64,000 nucleotides of DNA from Micropterix aruncella (taxonomy: Eukaryota; Arthropoda; Insecta; Lepidoptera; Micropterigidae). The DNA lies in assembly GCA_944548615.1 (NCBI GenBank), contig OX155972.1, positions 3,771,625 to 3,835,624 on the forward strand, read 5' to 3'. The notes beneath the pieces were generated by a model, which made no database searches, had not been told where the DNA came from, and was given only the letters and a program-made list of their open reading frames with translations. Positions 20,590 to 30,685 of the stretch are shown here, in pieces. Every line of letters starts with the position of its first letter. Within the stretch, counting starts at the first letter, position 1. Position numbers and translations under genes: made by a program.

Positions 20590-20945
20590 TTCTTTGCGTT
20601 TTTCCGTGAACTAAAATCAGAAATTAGTTCGTGGGAACGAGACAGGGCAATGCGCTATAGCGGAATGTGAAATGAACGGCTGTCACTTTTTCGCAATAAA
20701 ACTACCCACCAAAGCTTAAGCATCTGAATCTAACACCGCACGAAATGTGTTCAAATTTATTCGGACGAGTAGGTATAAGTTCGACAGGTATTTTTTATCG
20801 ACCATCGTTCGTTTGATATTCTGCTCTAACTTATTGCTCTATCTCGTTCGCTTGAATTAATTTCAGTTCATATTCTGCTCTAACGTATTGCTCGTTCGCT
20901 TGAATTAATTTAAGTTTTAGTCCACAAAGAAACGCAATCGGGGCC
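20590..20945. mobile_element. MITE family 1, copy c
   Basis: Begins inside the left TIR (CTTTGCGTTTTTCCGTGAAC) and ends GAAACGCAATCGGGGCC. The extreme left end is lost at the junction with the LINE copy. The right inner segment is partly duplicated (GCTCTAAC.TATTGCTC twice, 20823 and 20877). Confidence 0.7.
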
Positions 20946-21473
20946 ACTATCGCACAAACGCAACAAAGCGTAACATGTACCTTCGCGTACATGTTACGAT
21001 ACAAAAATAATTAAAAAAAATACGTGTGGCACTCGGGGACTGCCGCGGTAAAGCTTATTGCATAGCATTTTTAACAACTTATGCAAATATAATTATTTAT
21101 TTATTTTATTATTTCTGATATCAGATAACTGCGCTCTATCGGAAAACGTTGAAATTATTCCGAATCATTTGCGGCTGCGGTAGCAAATGATTCGGAATAA
21201 TTTAAACGTCTTCCGATAGAGCGCCGCGCACGAATTTTTTATTCGATAAAGCAAAAAAAAAAGGGAATTATTCGAAAAAAATCGTAGATAAAAAGATAGA
21301 CAATTAAATTATCTTTAAAATGGTGCAGGTTTCATAATAATATGCCAGATAGTATTTGCGTAGTAGTCGTTTTTGTGTTCGATTAGACCTAATTTCACAA
21401 ATCAATTACAGTATGTAATATAAACAAAATCTAAAATATTCAAAGCTAAGAATATTAGGATAATGTTCTTGTT

Positions 21474-22067
21474 AAGCTATTGCATAGCTTTTATCGCGGG
21501 CCTAGGCCAGCGCGGCGACCGAATGAAGAAATTTTTTCACGAAAATTAATGATTATAAACTGATAATTACGTCTAAACGAGTACTGCTTACGATTCGAAA
21601 AAAATATATGTTAAACAAGAACATTTTCCTAATATTCTTAGCCATGAATATTTTAGATTTTGTTTATATTACATAGTGTAATTAATTTGTGAAATTAGGT
21701 CTAACAGAACACAAAAACGACTACTACGCAAATACTATCTGGCGTATTATTATGAAACTTGCACCATTTTAAAGACAATTTAATTATCTATCTTTTTATC
21801 TACGATTTTATTGGAATAATCCGTTTTTTTTTTGCTTTATCGAATAACAAATTCGTGCGCGGCGCTCTATCGGAAGACGTTTAAATTATTATTCCGAATC
21901 ATTTGCTTCCGCAGCCGCAAATGATTCGGAATAATTTCAACGTTTTCCAATAGAGCGCAGTTATCTGATATCATAAAAAATAAAATAAATAAATAATTAT
22001 AATTGCATAAGTTGTTAAAAATGCTATGCAATAGCTTTACCGCGGCAGTCCCCGAGTGCCACACGTA
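21474..22067 (-). mobile_element. Short derivative (MITE D) of the 21-26.7 kb element
   Basis: A complete about 594-bp copy from AAGCTATTGCATAGC to GCCACACGTA, inserted in opposite orientation into the left arm of the parent element: the host sequence CTTGTT..TAACATATAT is split around it. Together with the flanking arm it makes a roughly 1-kb near-palindrome (21021-22067). It contains an internal hairpin of about 95 nt. Confidence 0.75.
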
Positions 22068-22583
22068 TTTTTTAACATATATTTTTTTCGAATCGTAAGC
22101 AGTACTCATTTAGACGTAATTAGCAGTTTTAAGGCGCTGATATACGACTTTAATGATTTTAAACTGATAATTACGTCTAAACGAGTACTGCTTACGATTC
22201 GAAAAAAATATATGTTAAACAAGAATATATACCCAATATTCTAATCTCTGAATATTTTAGATTTTGTTTATATTACATAGTGTAATTAATTTGGGAAATG
22301 AGGTCTAACCGAACACAAGAACGATAATTACGCAACTACTATCTAGTGTATTATTATGTAACCTGCACCATTTTAAAGATAATTTAATTATCTATCTTGT
22401 TATCTGTGATTTTTTTCGAAAAGTCAAAGAATAATATCCGATTTTGCTTATTCGAACAAAATTGGTACGCGAGTTATAAAGCGGGCCTCGCCGGCGACGA
22501 CACTCAGTACGACAGCGACCACTGTCACGAGTGGATGCTGACGCTGCGCTCCGAACGAAAAAATTACGTTAATTAAAAACAAA

Positions 22584-22648
22584 ATGGCCAGAAACTCAAA
22601 AATTTTAAAACTTAATCGCAGTATATTAGAGAAAAATAGATTATTAAG
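22584..22648 (+). CDS. Predicted first exon of the element's leader ORF
   Basis: The ATG at 22584 opens a short, lysine/asparagine/leucine-rich frame (MARNSKILKLNRSILEKNRL) that ends at a strong donor, AAG|GTAAGT, leaving 2 nt of a codon. It lies just inside the element's subterminal repeat. The matching acceptor at 22836-22837 continues the frame. Function unknown; basic N-terminal peptides like this are common in transposon proteins, which is inference only. Confidence 0.5.
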
Positions 22649-22837
22649 GTAAGTAACGTGTATTAGTGTATTATTACGTGTATATTATTACCATTTGTCT
22701 ACTCTGATGCTCTTTGCCTGACGTCAAATTGGGGTGACCACACGAATAGGATTCGTGCAACAATTTAACTAATCAACACATAAAATAAATTACTTCTTTT
22801 ATTTTATAAACTGACGTTATTACTGTTTTCATTTTAG

Positions 22838-22885
22838 GCGAATACGAAACAACACTAATTCTGAAGATGTAAATTCACAGACGAG
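22838..22885 (+). CDS. Predicted second exon of the element's leader ORF
   Basis: Between the acceptor TTTTCATTTTAG and the donor GAG|GTGAGT, 48 nt read in frame with the first exon (RRIRNNTNSEDVNSQTR). Both borders are good matches to consensus and the phases agree. The downstream exon was not found; the next recognisable coding is the YqaJ fragment at 23733. Confidence 0.45.
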
Positions 22886-23386
22886 GTGAGTAAACAGTGT
22901 AGGTAAACAAAACTACATCAAAAGGTAATGCTCACAGGTAAATGCATACCTAATTTAATATTTTGATTTTAGTGTAATTCGAACAATAATTATGTTTTAT
23001 CAGAACTTTAAAGTTTTATCAGAACTATCGGAATCAGAATATTATTTTGAAATCAAATATCAAACTTGAATATTGAATTTGAAAATCGATTTAGGGCCGA
23101 TTTATATATGAAACCTGAAGTACAAATATAAGTTGAACCATCGGTTTACTAAATTCATTCATAAAGCGACAAAATTTAATTCGGGTTTTCGTAGTATGAC
23201 GTAAATTATACTTTGGTTGGAGGGGGTTGTTTTTGTTGCAAAAAGATAATTGTGGTTTTTAGCCAAAAATTTTGTAGTAATAATAATAAACCTACTTATA
23301 ACATAGTTACGCGCATCCCTGACTCACTGACTGATTTTGTAACGCTGTAGGTAAAGACAGTATTTTTTTTAAATTTGTCAGTTTTT

Positions 23387-23665
23387 AAACTTGAAATGCT
23401 ACTTCGAATTTCGAATTTGAGATTGTACTTCGAATTTCAAACTTGAAATTGTGCTTTGAATTTCGAACTTAACATTCTACTACGAATTTCAAACTTGGAA
23501 TTCTACTTCGAATTTCGAACTTGACATTTTACTTCGAATTTCGAACTTGACATTCTACTACGAATTTCGAACTTGAAATTCTACTTCGAATTTCGAACTT
23601 GACATTTTACTTCGAATTTCGAACTTGACATTCTACTTCGAATTACGAATTTAACATTCAAGTTC
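23387..23665. repeat. Minisatellite, unit about 28 bp
   Basis: About ten imperfect copies of a unit resembling TACTTCGAATTTCGAACTTG plus ACATTC. It sits directly upstream of the YqaJ fragment, inside the large element. Confidence 0.85.
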
Positions 23666-23732
23666 GAATTTCGCACTTGACATTTTGACATTTGAAATTC
23701 GGAATTTCGGTTAAATTTCGATAATTTCGGAC

Positions 23733-24397
23733 AATGAAAATATTGCAAAAAAACAGTTGTCAAAACAAGAGAATGTGAAAATAGACCCGAGTGGACTTTT
23801 TCTTGGTGAGGAAGTACCATTTCTTGGTGCGTCACCAGACGGTATCATTGATGAAAATACAATTGTTGAAATAAAATGTCCAATCACAGCTTACAAACTA
23901 GGATTAGAAAAAGCTATTCATGAAAAAAAGATATCGTTCTACAAATAATACAGAACGGTAATTATATAATAAACAAAGAACATAGTTGGTGGTATCAAAT
24001 ACAGAGGAAATTGCATGTAACAAGAAGATCTAAGTGTATGCTTGGTATTTGGTCTGGGGATAAGTTTCCTGTAAAAATATAATTAATTTACAAGGATTGC
24101 ACCTTTTGGGAAACTAAAATGAAAAATAAGTTGATTAAGTTCTACACAGATTGCATGCTTCCTGAACTGGTAGATCCTAGACATACGAGGAATATGATAA
24201 TTAGAGAACCATCTTATATAGTTAGTGCTATAGAGGGGCGCAACAGGAAAAAGGAAGAGGAAAAAGAAAAGAAAAAAAACACAGACAAAAAACGAAGAAT
24301 GACGATTTTGAATGAAGTCAATAAAGACGAAGACACACTTCATGATCAAAGTCCTAGTATAGCTGCTGAAAAAGTACTGATTTTTGATGAGTTTTAA
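23733..24397 (+). pseudogene. YqaJ-like exonuclease, frameshifted
   Basis: The first part (23733-23948) has the core of the YqaJ/lambda-exonuclease-like fold: NENIAKKQLSKQ, then GLFLGEEVPFLGASPDGII and IVEIKCPITAYK. SPDG and ExK are the metal-binding residues of this PD-(D/E)xK family. After a stop at 23946-23948 homology continues in another frame (NGNYIINKEHSWWYQIQRKL, 23954-24080) and then in a third (LIKFYTDCMLPELVDPRHTR, 24119-24397) ending in a lysine-rich tail. YqaJ proteins are 5'-3' exonucleases in phage and recur in animal transposons. At least two frameshifts make this copy dead. Its tail is duplicated in inverse orientation at 26160-26352. Confidence 0.8.
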
Positions 24398-24431
24398 ATT
24401 CAGTTACCAATCGAAAAACCCACACGAACAC

Positions 24432-24436
<5 letters not shown>

Positions 24437-24465
<29 letters not shown>

Positions 24466-24503
24466 AACACATGCACAAACACACACACGCACACACACCA
24501 CAC
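24437..24503. repeat. (CA)n microsatellite
   Basis: A near-continuous CA/AC run with a few interruptions lies between the two nuclease pseudogenes. Confidence 0.95.
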
Positions 24504-24527
24504 ACGTGTGTCGAAGCTCATCATTTG

Positions 24528-26110
24528 CTTCAATAACTGACAAATACACCCAGTGCACCACTGCTTATTACGGTTCAATCGTGGCAGTAGTTTTCGATGG
24601 ATACCCAACAGATCCTATACAAAAAGGCACGAAGAGCTCTGAAATCTCCGGAAATAATATTTGATAAAAATACTAAGGCTCAGGTTTCACAAGAGAATTT
24701 CTTATTAAACGACAAAGTAAAATTCGTTTCACCGACCTGCTGAAAACGAGAATGGAAAAGCTTAACATATTCGGGTAATGCATGCTAAGGAAGATGCTGA
24801 CAGGCTCATAATCACTACAGCTGTCACTTTTGTCTCTTCCTATGATATAGTGTTAGACGCTGGCGAGGACATGGACTTGTTTATAATCCTCACTGGGATC
24901 TCACGCCATCGTGACGTTTTATTTCAAGAAACGTGTAATACACAATGCTGCAGATGTGATCTATTCCAGAATCACCTCTTCAACGTAACATCAAAACCGG
25001 ACATTTTTAAGCTATTGCATAGCTTTTATCGCGGGCCTAGGCCAGCGCGGCGACCGAATGAAGAAATTTCTTAACGAAAATTAATGATTTTAAACTGATA
25101 ATTACGTGTAAACAAGTACTGCTTACGATTCGAAAAAAATATATGTTAAACAAGAACATTTTCCTAATATTCTTAGCTTTGAATATTTTAGATTTTGTTT
25201 ATATTACATAGTGTAATTAATTTGTGAAATTAGGTCTAACCGAACACAAAAACGACTACTACGCAAATACTATCTGGCGTATTATTATGAAACCTGCACC
25301 ATTTTAAAGATAATTTAATTATCTATCTTTTTATCTACGAATTTTTTCGAATAATTCGGTTTTTTTGCTTTATTGAATAAAAAATTCGTGCGCGGCGCTC
25401 TATCGAAAGACGTTTAAATTATTCCGAATCATTTGCTTCCGCAGCCGCAAATGATTCGGAATAATTTCAACGTTTTCCGATAGAGCGCAGTTATCTGATA
25501 TCAGAAAAAATAAAATAAATAAATAATTATAATTGCATAAGTTGTTAAAAATGCTATGCAATAGCTTTACCGTGGCAGTCCCCGAGTGCCACACGTATTT
25601 TTTTCTTTTCATCCACACCTTCAGTGGGTGTGACTCGGCATCTTGCTTCTTCGGACAAGGGAAGATAAAAATGTTTTTCATACTCCAAAAACACTCGGAC
25701 CTCGGAAAGAAAGCTGCTATTTCTCTTGACACCACCTCTACACCTGATGAGATAGCAGCAGCAGGGGACCAGATTTGGTAGTTTCTCTGTACAGTGGCAA
25801 CCCCGAATACGACATCCAGAGCCTTGATGAGCTGCGGTATCATCTATTCGAGAGGGCTGCAGCCAAAACGAGCTTCAATCTCGCCAGGTTGAGTACAAGA
25901 GAGGCTACCCGTCAATTCTACCGCACCTACCAGCTATCAGGTACCAAATTAAATCGTTCTTATACAGCTCGTATACAGCTCTACTCTATATTTCTAAACA
26001 TATAAATTGTCTTTCGTCATTTTCTCTTCAACTGTCAATTCTGTTCCAGGTGCATAAATGGCTGGGAGCCGGACAGGACCCTCTCGACTGGGGATGAATA
26101 TCCACCTCAC
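24528..26110 (+). pseudogene. XPG/FEN-like nuclease of a transposon, interrupted
   Basis: Pieces in order: AYYGSIVAVVFDGYPTDPIQ (from about 24558), KIRFTDLLKTRMEKLNIFG (about 24717-24775), HAKEDADRLIITTAVTF...AGEDMDLFIILTG (24781-24900) and, after an inserted 589-bp derivative, FIHTFSGCDSASCFFGQGKI, SLYSGNPEYDIQSLDELRYH and VHKWLGAGQDPLDWG. The EDADRL and GEDMDL acidic motifs resemble the metal-binding acidic cluster of XPG-I/PIN-like nucleases, and the SGCDSASCFFG block is typical of related proteins in insect transposons. There are frameshifts near 24772 and 25781 and a possible intron between about 25939 and 26048. Its position next to YqaJ suggests both were encoded by one element. Confidence 0.65.
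25009..25597 (-). mobile_element. Short derivative (MITE B) inserted in the XPG-like gene
   Basis: A complete copy from AAGCTATTGCATAGC to GCCACACGTA, with T-rich sequence on both sides (CATTTTT at left, TTTTTTTC at right). Removing it rejoins the nuclease homology (VTSKPDIF... with FIHTFSGCDSAS). It contains a near-perfect hairpin of 94 nt at 25395-25488. Confidence 0.8.
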
Positions 26111-26159
26111 AAGGCCTCAGTCCCAAAATGATGACCAGAGACGCAGTGCCACAACACCT

Positions 26160-26352
26160 TTTGCCGATTCAGCAACTATACCAGGACTTTGATTACGAAG
26201 CGTGTCTTCGTCTTTATTGACTTCATTCAAAATCGTCATTTTTCGTTTCTTGTTTTTTTTTCCTCATCCCTTTTCTATTTGCGCCCCTGTATAGCACTAA
26301 CTATATAAGAGGGATCTCTAATGATCATATTCCTCGTATGCCTAGGATCGAC
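26160..26352 (-). pseudogene. Inverted duplicate of the YqaJ tail
   Basis: The reverse complement of about 24165-24371 is repeated here at high identity, including the words TGAATGAAGTCAATAAAGAC and CATACGAGGAATATGAT. It lies on the opposite strand downstream of the XPG-like gene. Either the element once carried a YqaJ gene on each strand or an inverted duplication occurred. Confidence 0.75.
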
Positions 26353-26735
26353 TAGTTCATTATCCTATGTTTTTTATTACCTTTATGCTATGTTTTTTTG
26401 CTAATTGCGGGCGTTTTTGTTTACGTAATTACGTAATTCTTGTTTACCAAATTTTCTAACAATAATAAAATGATTACAATACAAATCCGATTATTATTTC
26501 ACAATACGTACTTTTATTTATTTAATACCTTTGAATCTTGAAGGTACACTATTTTCGTACGTAGGTATGGTCACTCTACAAGCCGCTCTCGGCGCGCGCG
26601 GCATTTCCAGTTCTCTTATCACGCGTTGGCTCCGCCCAATCGCCCAAAGCCGTTGACAATAGTCGTCGCCTTAAGAAATTTCTTCATTCGGTCGCCGCGC
26701 TGGCCTAGGCCCGCGATAAAGCTATGCAATAGCTT
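26353..26735. other. Right subterminal region of the large element
   Basis: Contains AATAAAA near 26463 and then a GC-rich subterminal stretch (CTCTCGGCGCGCGCGGCATT) before the terminal block that starts AAATTTCTTCATTCGGTCGC at 26674. No ORF. Confidence 0.5.
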
Positions 26736-26789
26736 AAAACCAACGATTTTTTGCCTTCTTTTCGAATAATAAGCCAAAGGTAGGTTAAA

Positions 26790-27078
26790 AGTAAATTCGG
26801 AAATTAGTTCATGTGAACGAGACAGAGCAGTACATCAGAGCAGAATGTGAAATGAACGGTTGCCACTTTTCCGTATTAAAACTACCCACCTTAGATAGGC
26901 AGCTAAATCTAACATCGCACGAAATGTGTTCAAACCTATTCGGGCGTCTATACGTTCGACAGGTAGTTTTGGTGTGGGAAAATCGACGATAGTTCATATT
27001 CCGTTATAACGTGTCGCTCTGTCTTGTTCGGTTGAACAACTATTTTAGTTCACGGAGAAACGCAATCGGATCCATTAT
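26790..27078. mobile_element. MITE family 1, copy d
   Basis: Inner words GAAATTAGTTCATGTGAACG and AACTACCCACCTTAGAT.., and the right end GAAACGCAATCGGATCC. The left TIR is degraded, so borders are approximate. Confidence 0.7.
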
Positions 27079-28400
27079 TTCTGCGCAGACGTGAAGCTAG
27101 TTACGTACGGGATATATAATTGCACCGTAATAGCTTTTTTAACAATATAAAGCAGTACTATCTCTTTCTAAAATTAGGTAAACTGTAGTAGGAATAATGA
27201 AAAACTATAATGAACTACTTTTTAATATTTTGATTTATTTGTAGTTACCTACCCTAAACCATATTATAATCAATGCCTTAACATTGGAGTTACCAACAAT
27301 TAGAAACATCAAGGTTAAATGTTTTTTTTCAAAATGAATTTTCGTAAATGATGAATTGCCTGTGTTTATATAAGGTACCTTATAGAAACTATTGTAACCT
27401 TACAGAATAATTTGTTATTTATGTTATTATTGAAATACCCACTGTTAGTACAGTTGGAGGGCCTACTGTGCGTGTCGCATAAAACTCCCACAGCATGCTA
27501 GGTACATTCTATTCTATACGTACAATTACTATACTTAGAGATAACTAATATAAAATACTCTACAATTTAAACATATAAACGTTACAATTTAAATCAATAT
27601 GTTAATTGCAATGATTTCACAAAAAAATAATAATAAAGTACTATAGCGTCATCTATCGGTCGTACCGCCAACTACCACCTTGAAGAATACACTGCGCATC
27701 TAGTTTTACTATTGCCCGGCAGATAGCACCCCGTAAAATAATTAATTCGCTGTTCAGCTATCACCTAACAGATGGCAAACATAAATACCTATCAGATGGC
27801 AACAATAAATAGTAAACGCTCGAAAGTAAAGATCTTATTTTATGGCGAACTACCACGGCAAAACGTGTTTTAGATGTCATTAGATTCAGAAGGAAAGTGC
27901 ATTTATACGAAGTAATTTATTCCAGTACAAATCCAAAGCAATATCCAATCCAAATCCTAATAGAACAAGGAATCGAAAATGTGATAAACGCGCATATAAG
28001 TACCTACTTAGGTATTTGTATGTCACAGTTTGAGAACGACTCGATAAAACGATTTTTAATTTCATAAATAAAATCGATGATATTCTCTCGGTTGGCGGAC
28101 GACCCGGTTAGGTTCCATCGCAACCATCTCGGGCGGAGCGGTTCGTTTCTCGACCGGGGTTGGTCCAAGCGCTAACAGATGGCGTTAATATTTGATTAAA
28201 ATGTATTGGGAATTTAAATATTAATAAAGTAGCTTACAAGTATACGTGATTTCGGCCCAACTAGGCATATGGGTACCAGAAGAGAATGGAAGACCAATGG
28301 AAAGATCTCTTTATGTATAACTATTATAAGCCGTTTCTGAATTATATTCTATTAAATATTGCTAATTACCTATATCCCCTGGTGCACCTAACACATCCAG
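27079..28400. other. AT-rich sequence with no recognised gene
   Basis: Short words such as ATCTATCGG and CAGATGGC.A are scattered here. Nothing firmer could be supported. Confidence 0.4.
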
Positions 28401-28407
28401 ACATTGT

Positions 28408-29072
28408 TTTTAACACGCTTTTATTAGGTCGACCTGTATGTAACTAACTAAGTAATGGAATCTAAGGTAACGAATTTAACCATCTTCCAAGGATCGTAGC
28501 GACATGAAAATTGGCAGCTGTATGTAGTTCTGATGACCATACAATAATATTGTACTGTCGAACTGATCTGATGATGGAGTCGGAAGATATGAACTGAAAC
28601 TTCATGATATAACATCGTATCATAGCTGTGTTTGGACTTGTTAGAAAAGTCTTGGAATGAACTTTGACCACGATTAGGTTTCAAGGTCTGATAATGAAGC
28701 CGGAAGATAGGCACTGGCATTCCATGATCGAGTATCGTATCATAGCCGTGTTTGGACTTGTTAGAAAGGTCTTGTAATGAACTTTGACCACGATTAAGTT
28801 TCAAGGTCCTATGATGAAGCCGGAAGACAGGAACTGGAATTCCATGATGGAATATCGTATCATAGTCGTGTTTGCACTTGTGAGAAAGGTCACGTAATGG
28901 ACTTTGAACACGATCAGGTTTCAAGGTTATAACAAACCTATTATATATTTACTTGTAAATATTGAGTGTAAATACTGTAAATATTGACATAGGTGCCTGT
29001 ATAAAATGTATATTTTTACGTGCATTTATAAAAGCGGGTTTTTAGTGTTTTTTTAAACTATTAATTTATTAT
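28408..29072. mobile_element. Unclassified repeat family 5 with tandem core, copy a
   Basis: Left end TTTTTAACACGCTTTTATTA(GGTCGACC), right end ATAAAAGCGGGTTTTTAGTG followed by AAACTATTAATTTATTA. The outer AACACGCTTTTAT and its complement form a short inverted repeat. The core is an array of about 120-bp units (three to four copies, 28560-28920) that happens to be open in one minus-strand frame. Other copies: 35624-36028 and 37292-37900. Confidence 0.65.
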
Positions 29073-29424
29073 TTTAAATAACTATTTAAACAAAACCGCC
29101 TCAGAATACCCGAAACGATAAACTACATACGCTGTGTGAGTACAATCTCTATATTCCTTAAAATGCTCGACTTTGACAGCAGTATTTGAAATGGTAATAC
29201 TGGGATATGTTGCTTCAACTCTGTAACGTGTCTCATGATTTCATTCCTACTCTGTTTCTTGACGGATGTAAGTAGGTAATATGCTAAGGTCAGATGGCCA
29301 ACATGGTTCTCCCAGTGACCGTACATCATAATATACCTACTATCTTTTATGGATCTTCACTGCAAATAATATATTTTAAATATATAATTGGCATGGGGGT
29401 TTTCGTATAATTAATTAGCCATAG
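29073..29424. other. Sequence with no recognised gene
   Basis: Short open frames only; no repeat border recognised. Confidence 0.35.
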
Positions 29425-29428
29425 TTAA

Positions 29429-30681
29429 CCCTTTAAAGAGCGGCATAATTTCATGGCAGACCGCGGCAATTTATTGGAATTCCTGCAATATCGCCGCGCT
29501 CGACAAAAAGTACTATAACTATGCAACTACTATAGAAATCATAAAAAGAACAACGGTGCAATGATCGCATTGAAATTTCGTGTATAGTATATTGAAATCT
29601 CATTTTGTAAAACAATTAGATAATTATGAATAAATATGAGAAATTCGAAAAAGTGAAAAAAAAATACGTGTGGCACTCGGGGACTGCCGCGGTAAAGCTA
29701 TTGCATAGCATTTTTAACAACTTATGCAATTATAATTATTTATTTATTTTATTTTTTCTGATATCAGATAACTGCGCTCTATTGGAAAACGTTGAAATTA
29801 TTCCGAATCATTTGCGGCTGCTGTAGCAAATTATTCGGAATAATTTATACGTCTTCCGATAGAGCGCCGCGCACGAATTTTTTAATCGATAAAGCAAAAA
29901 AGCCGGATTATTCGAAAAAAATCGTAGATAAAAAGATAGATAATTAAATTATCTTTAAAATGGTGCAGGTTTCATAATAATACTCCAGATAGTATTTGCG
30001 TAGTAGTCGTTTTTGTGTTCGGTTAGACCTAATTTCACAAATTAATTACACTATGTAATATAAACAAAATCTAAAATATTTAAAGCTAAGAATATTAGGA
30101 AAATGTTCTTGTTTAACATATATTTTTTTCGAATCGTAAGCAGTACTCGTTTAGACGTAGGTAATTATCAGTTTAAAATCATTAATATTCGTTAAAAAAT
30201 TTCTTCATTCGGTCGCAGCGCTGGCAGGCCCGCGATAAAAGCTTAAAAAAAACTCGGCATTTCTAACTTGTACTTGTCTTACGGAAAAATACGGAACCCT
30301 ATTAAGAAATTGTAAATAATCTCGTGATCTTTATTAGATTCTCTATCAAATTTAATACTTATGTTTGCTTATTTACTTACAAAAATATTTAGATATTAGC
30401 TCATAAAAACCAATAAATTTTTTGATGATTTCTCGAAAAAAAAAAAAAATAAGATGTTTGACAATGGAAATTTACCAGAAATATACGCGAAATGACGCGC
30501 GAAATTATTCTAGCGGCCGTCTATGTGGTAATAATTAGATATTTGGTATAGATTTTAGGATGCGTTCGAATTAGAAAATAATATTACTGTGCGCTCCGGG
30601 ATCAAGCCGCCAATATTGGTCGTTACGATGTCAACGGTGCTCTGATGTGCAACCAAATTTTGTCGTTACGTAGCCGAAGGG
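29429..30681. mobile_element. piggyBac-like MITE, copy a (interrupted)
   Basis: Begins TTAA|CCCTTTAAAGAG and ends GCCGAAGGG|TTGA; TTAA targets and CCCT-type ends mark piggyBac elements. A second copy at 62018-62685 in the reverse orientation is not interrupted. This copy is split by the derivative at 29665-30244. No transposase is encoded. Confidence 0.7.
29665..30244 (+). mobile_element. Short derivative (MITE C) with a defined empty site
   Basis: A complete 580-bp copy from TACGTGTGGCACTCGGGGAC to GCCCGCGATAAAAGCTT, flanked by nine and eight A residues. The uninterrupted relative at about 62487-62494 has a single run of eight A (T on the plus strand) at the matching position. The insertion therefore went into an A8 tract and duplicated up to 8 bp. 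The right end has lost the inner ATGCAATAGC present in other copies. Confidence 0.85.
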
Positions 30682-30685
30682 TTGA

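Larger units (their letters stand above)
21021..26735 (+). mobile_element. 5.7-kb element carrying YqaJ and XPG-like nuclease pseudogenes
   Basis: The left end (TACGTGTGGCACTCGGGGAC, preceded by eight A) and the right end (CCCGCGATAAAGCTATGCAA, then TAGCTT followed by AAAA) match, in the same order and orientation, the two ends of the 580-bp element at 29665-30244. That pattern suggests a parent element and its internally deleted derivatives. Both ends carry the short motif AGCTATTGCATAGC in opposite orientations. The interior holds a spliced leader ORF (22584-22885), a YqaJ-like exonuclease (23733-24397) and an XPG/FEN-like nuclease (24528-26110), all on the plus strand. Two derivatives are inserted in it (21474-22067 and 25009-25597). 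All ORFs are broken, and no DDE transposase was recognised. Academ elements are known to carry XPG-type nucleases and are one candidate class. Confidence 0.6.

Noticed and set aside
23387..23665. CRISPR-like array upstream of a nuclease gene
   Set aside because: The repeats are contiguous and degenerate with no spacers; the nearby nuclease is a transposon-associated YqaJ, not a Cas protein.
24354..24608. Val/Cys-rich minus-strand frame
   Set aside because: It is the translation of the (CA)n microsatellite.
28448..28924. 158-codon minus-strand protein with internal repeats
   Set aside because: It is the translation of a tandem DNA repeat with a unit length divisible by three; other copies of the repeat do not keep the frame.
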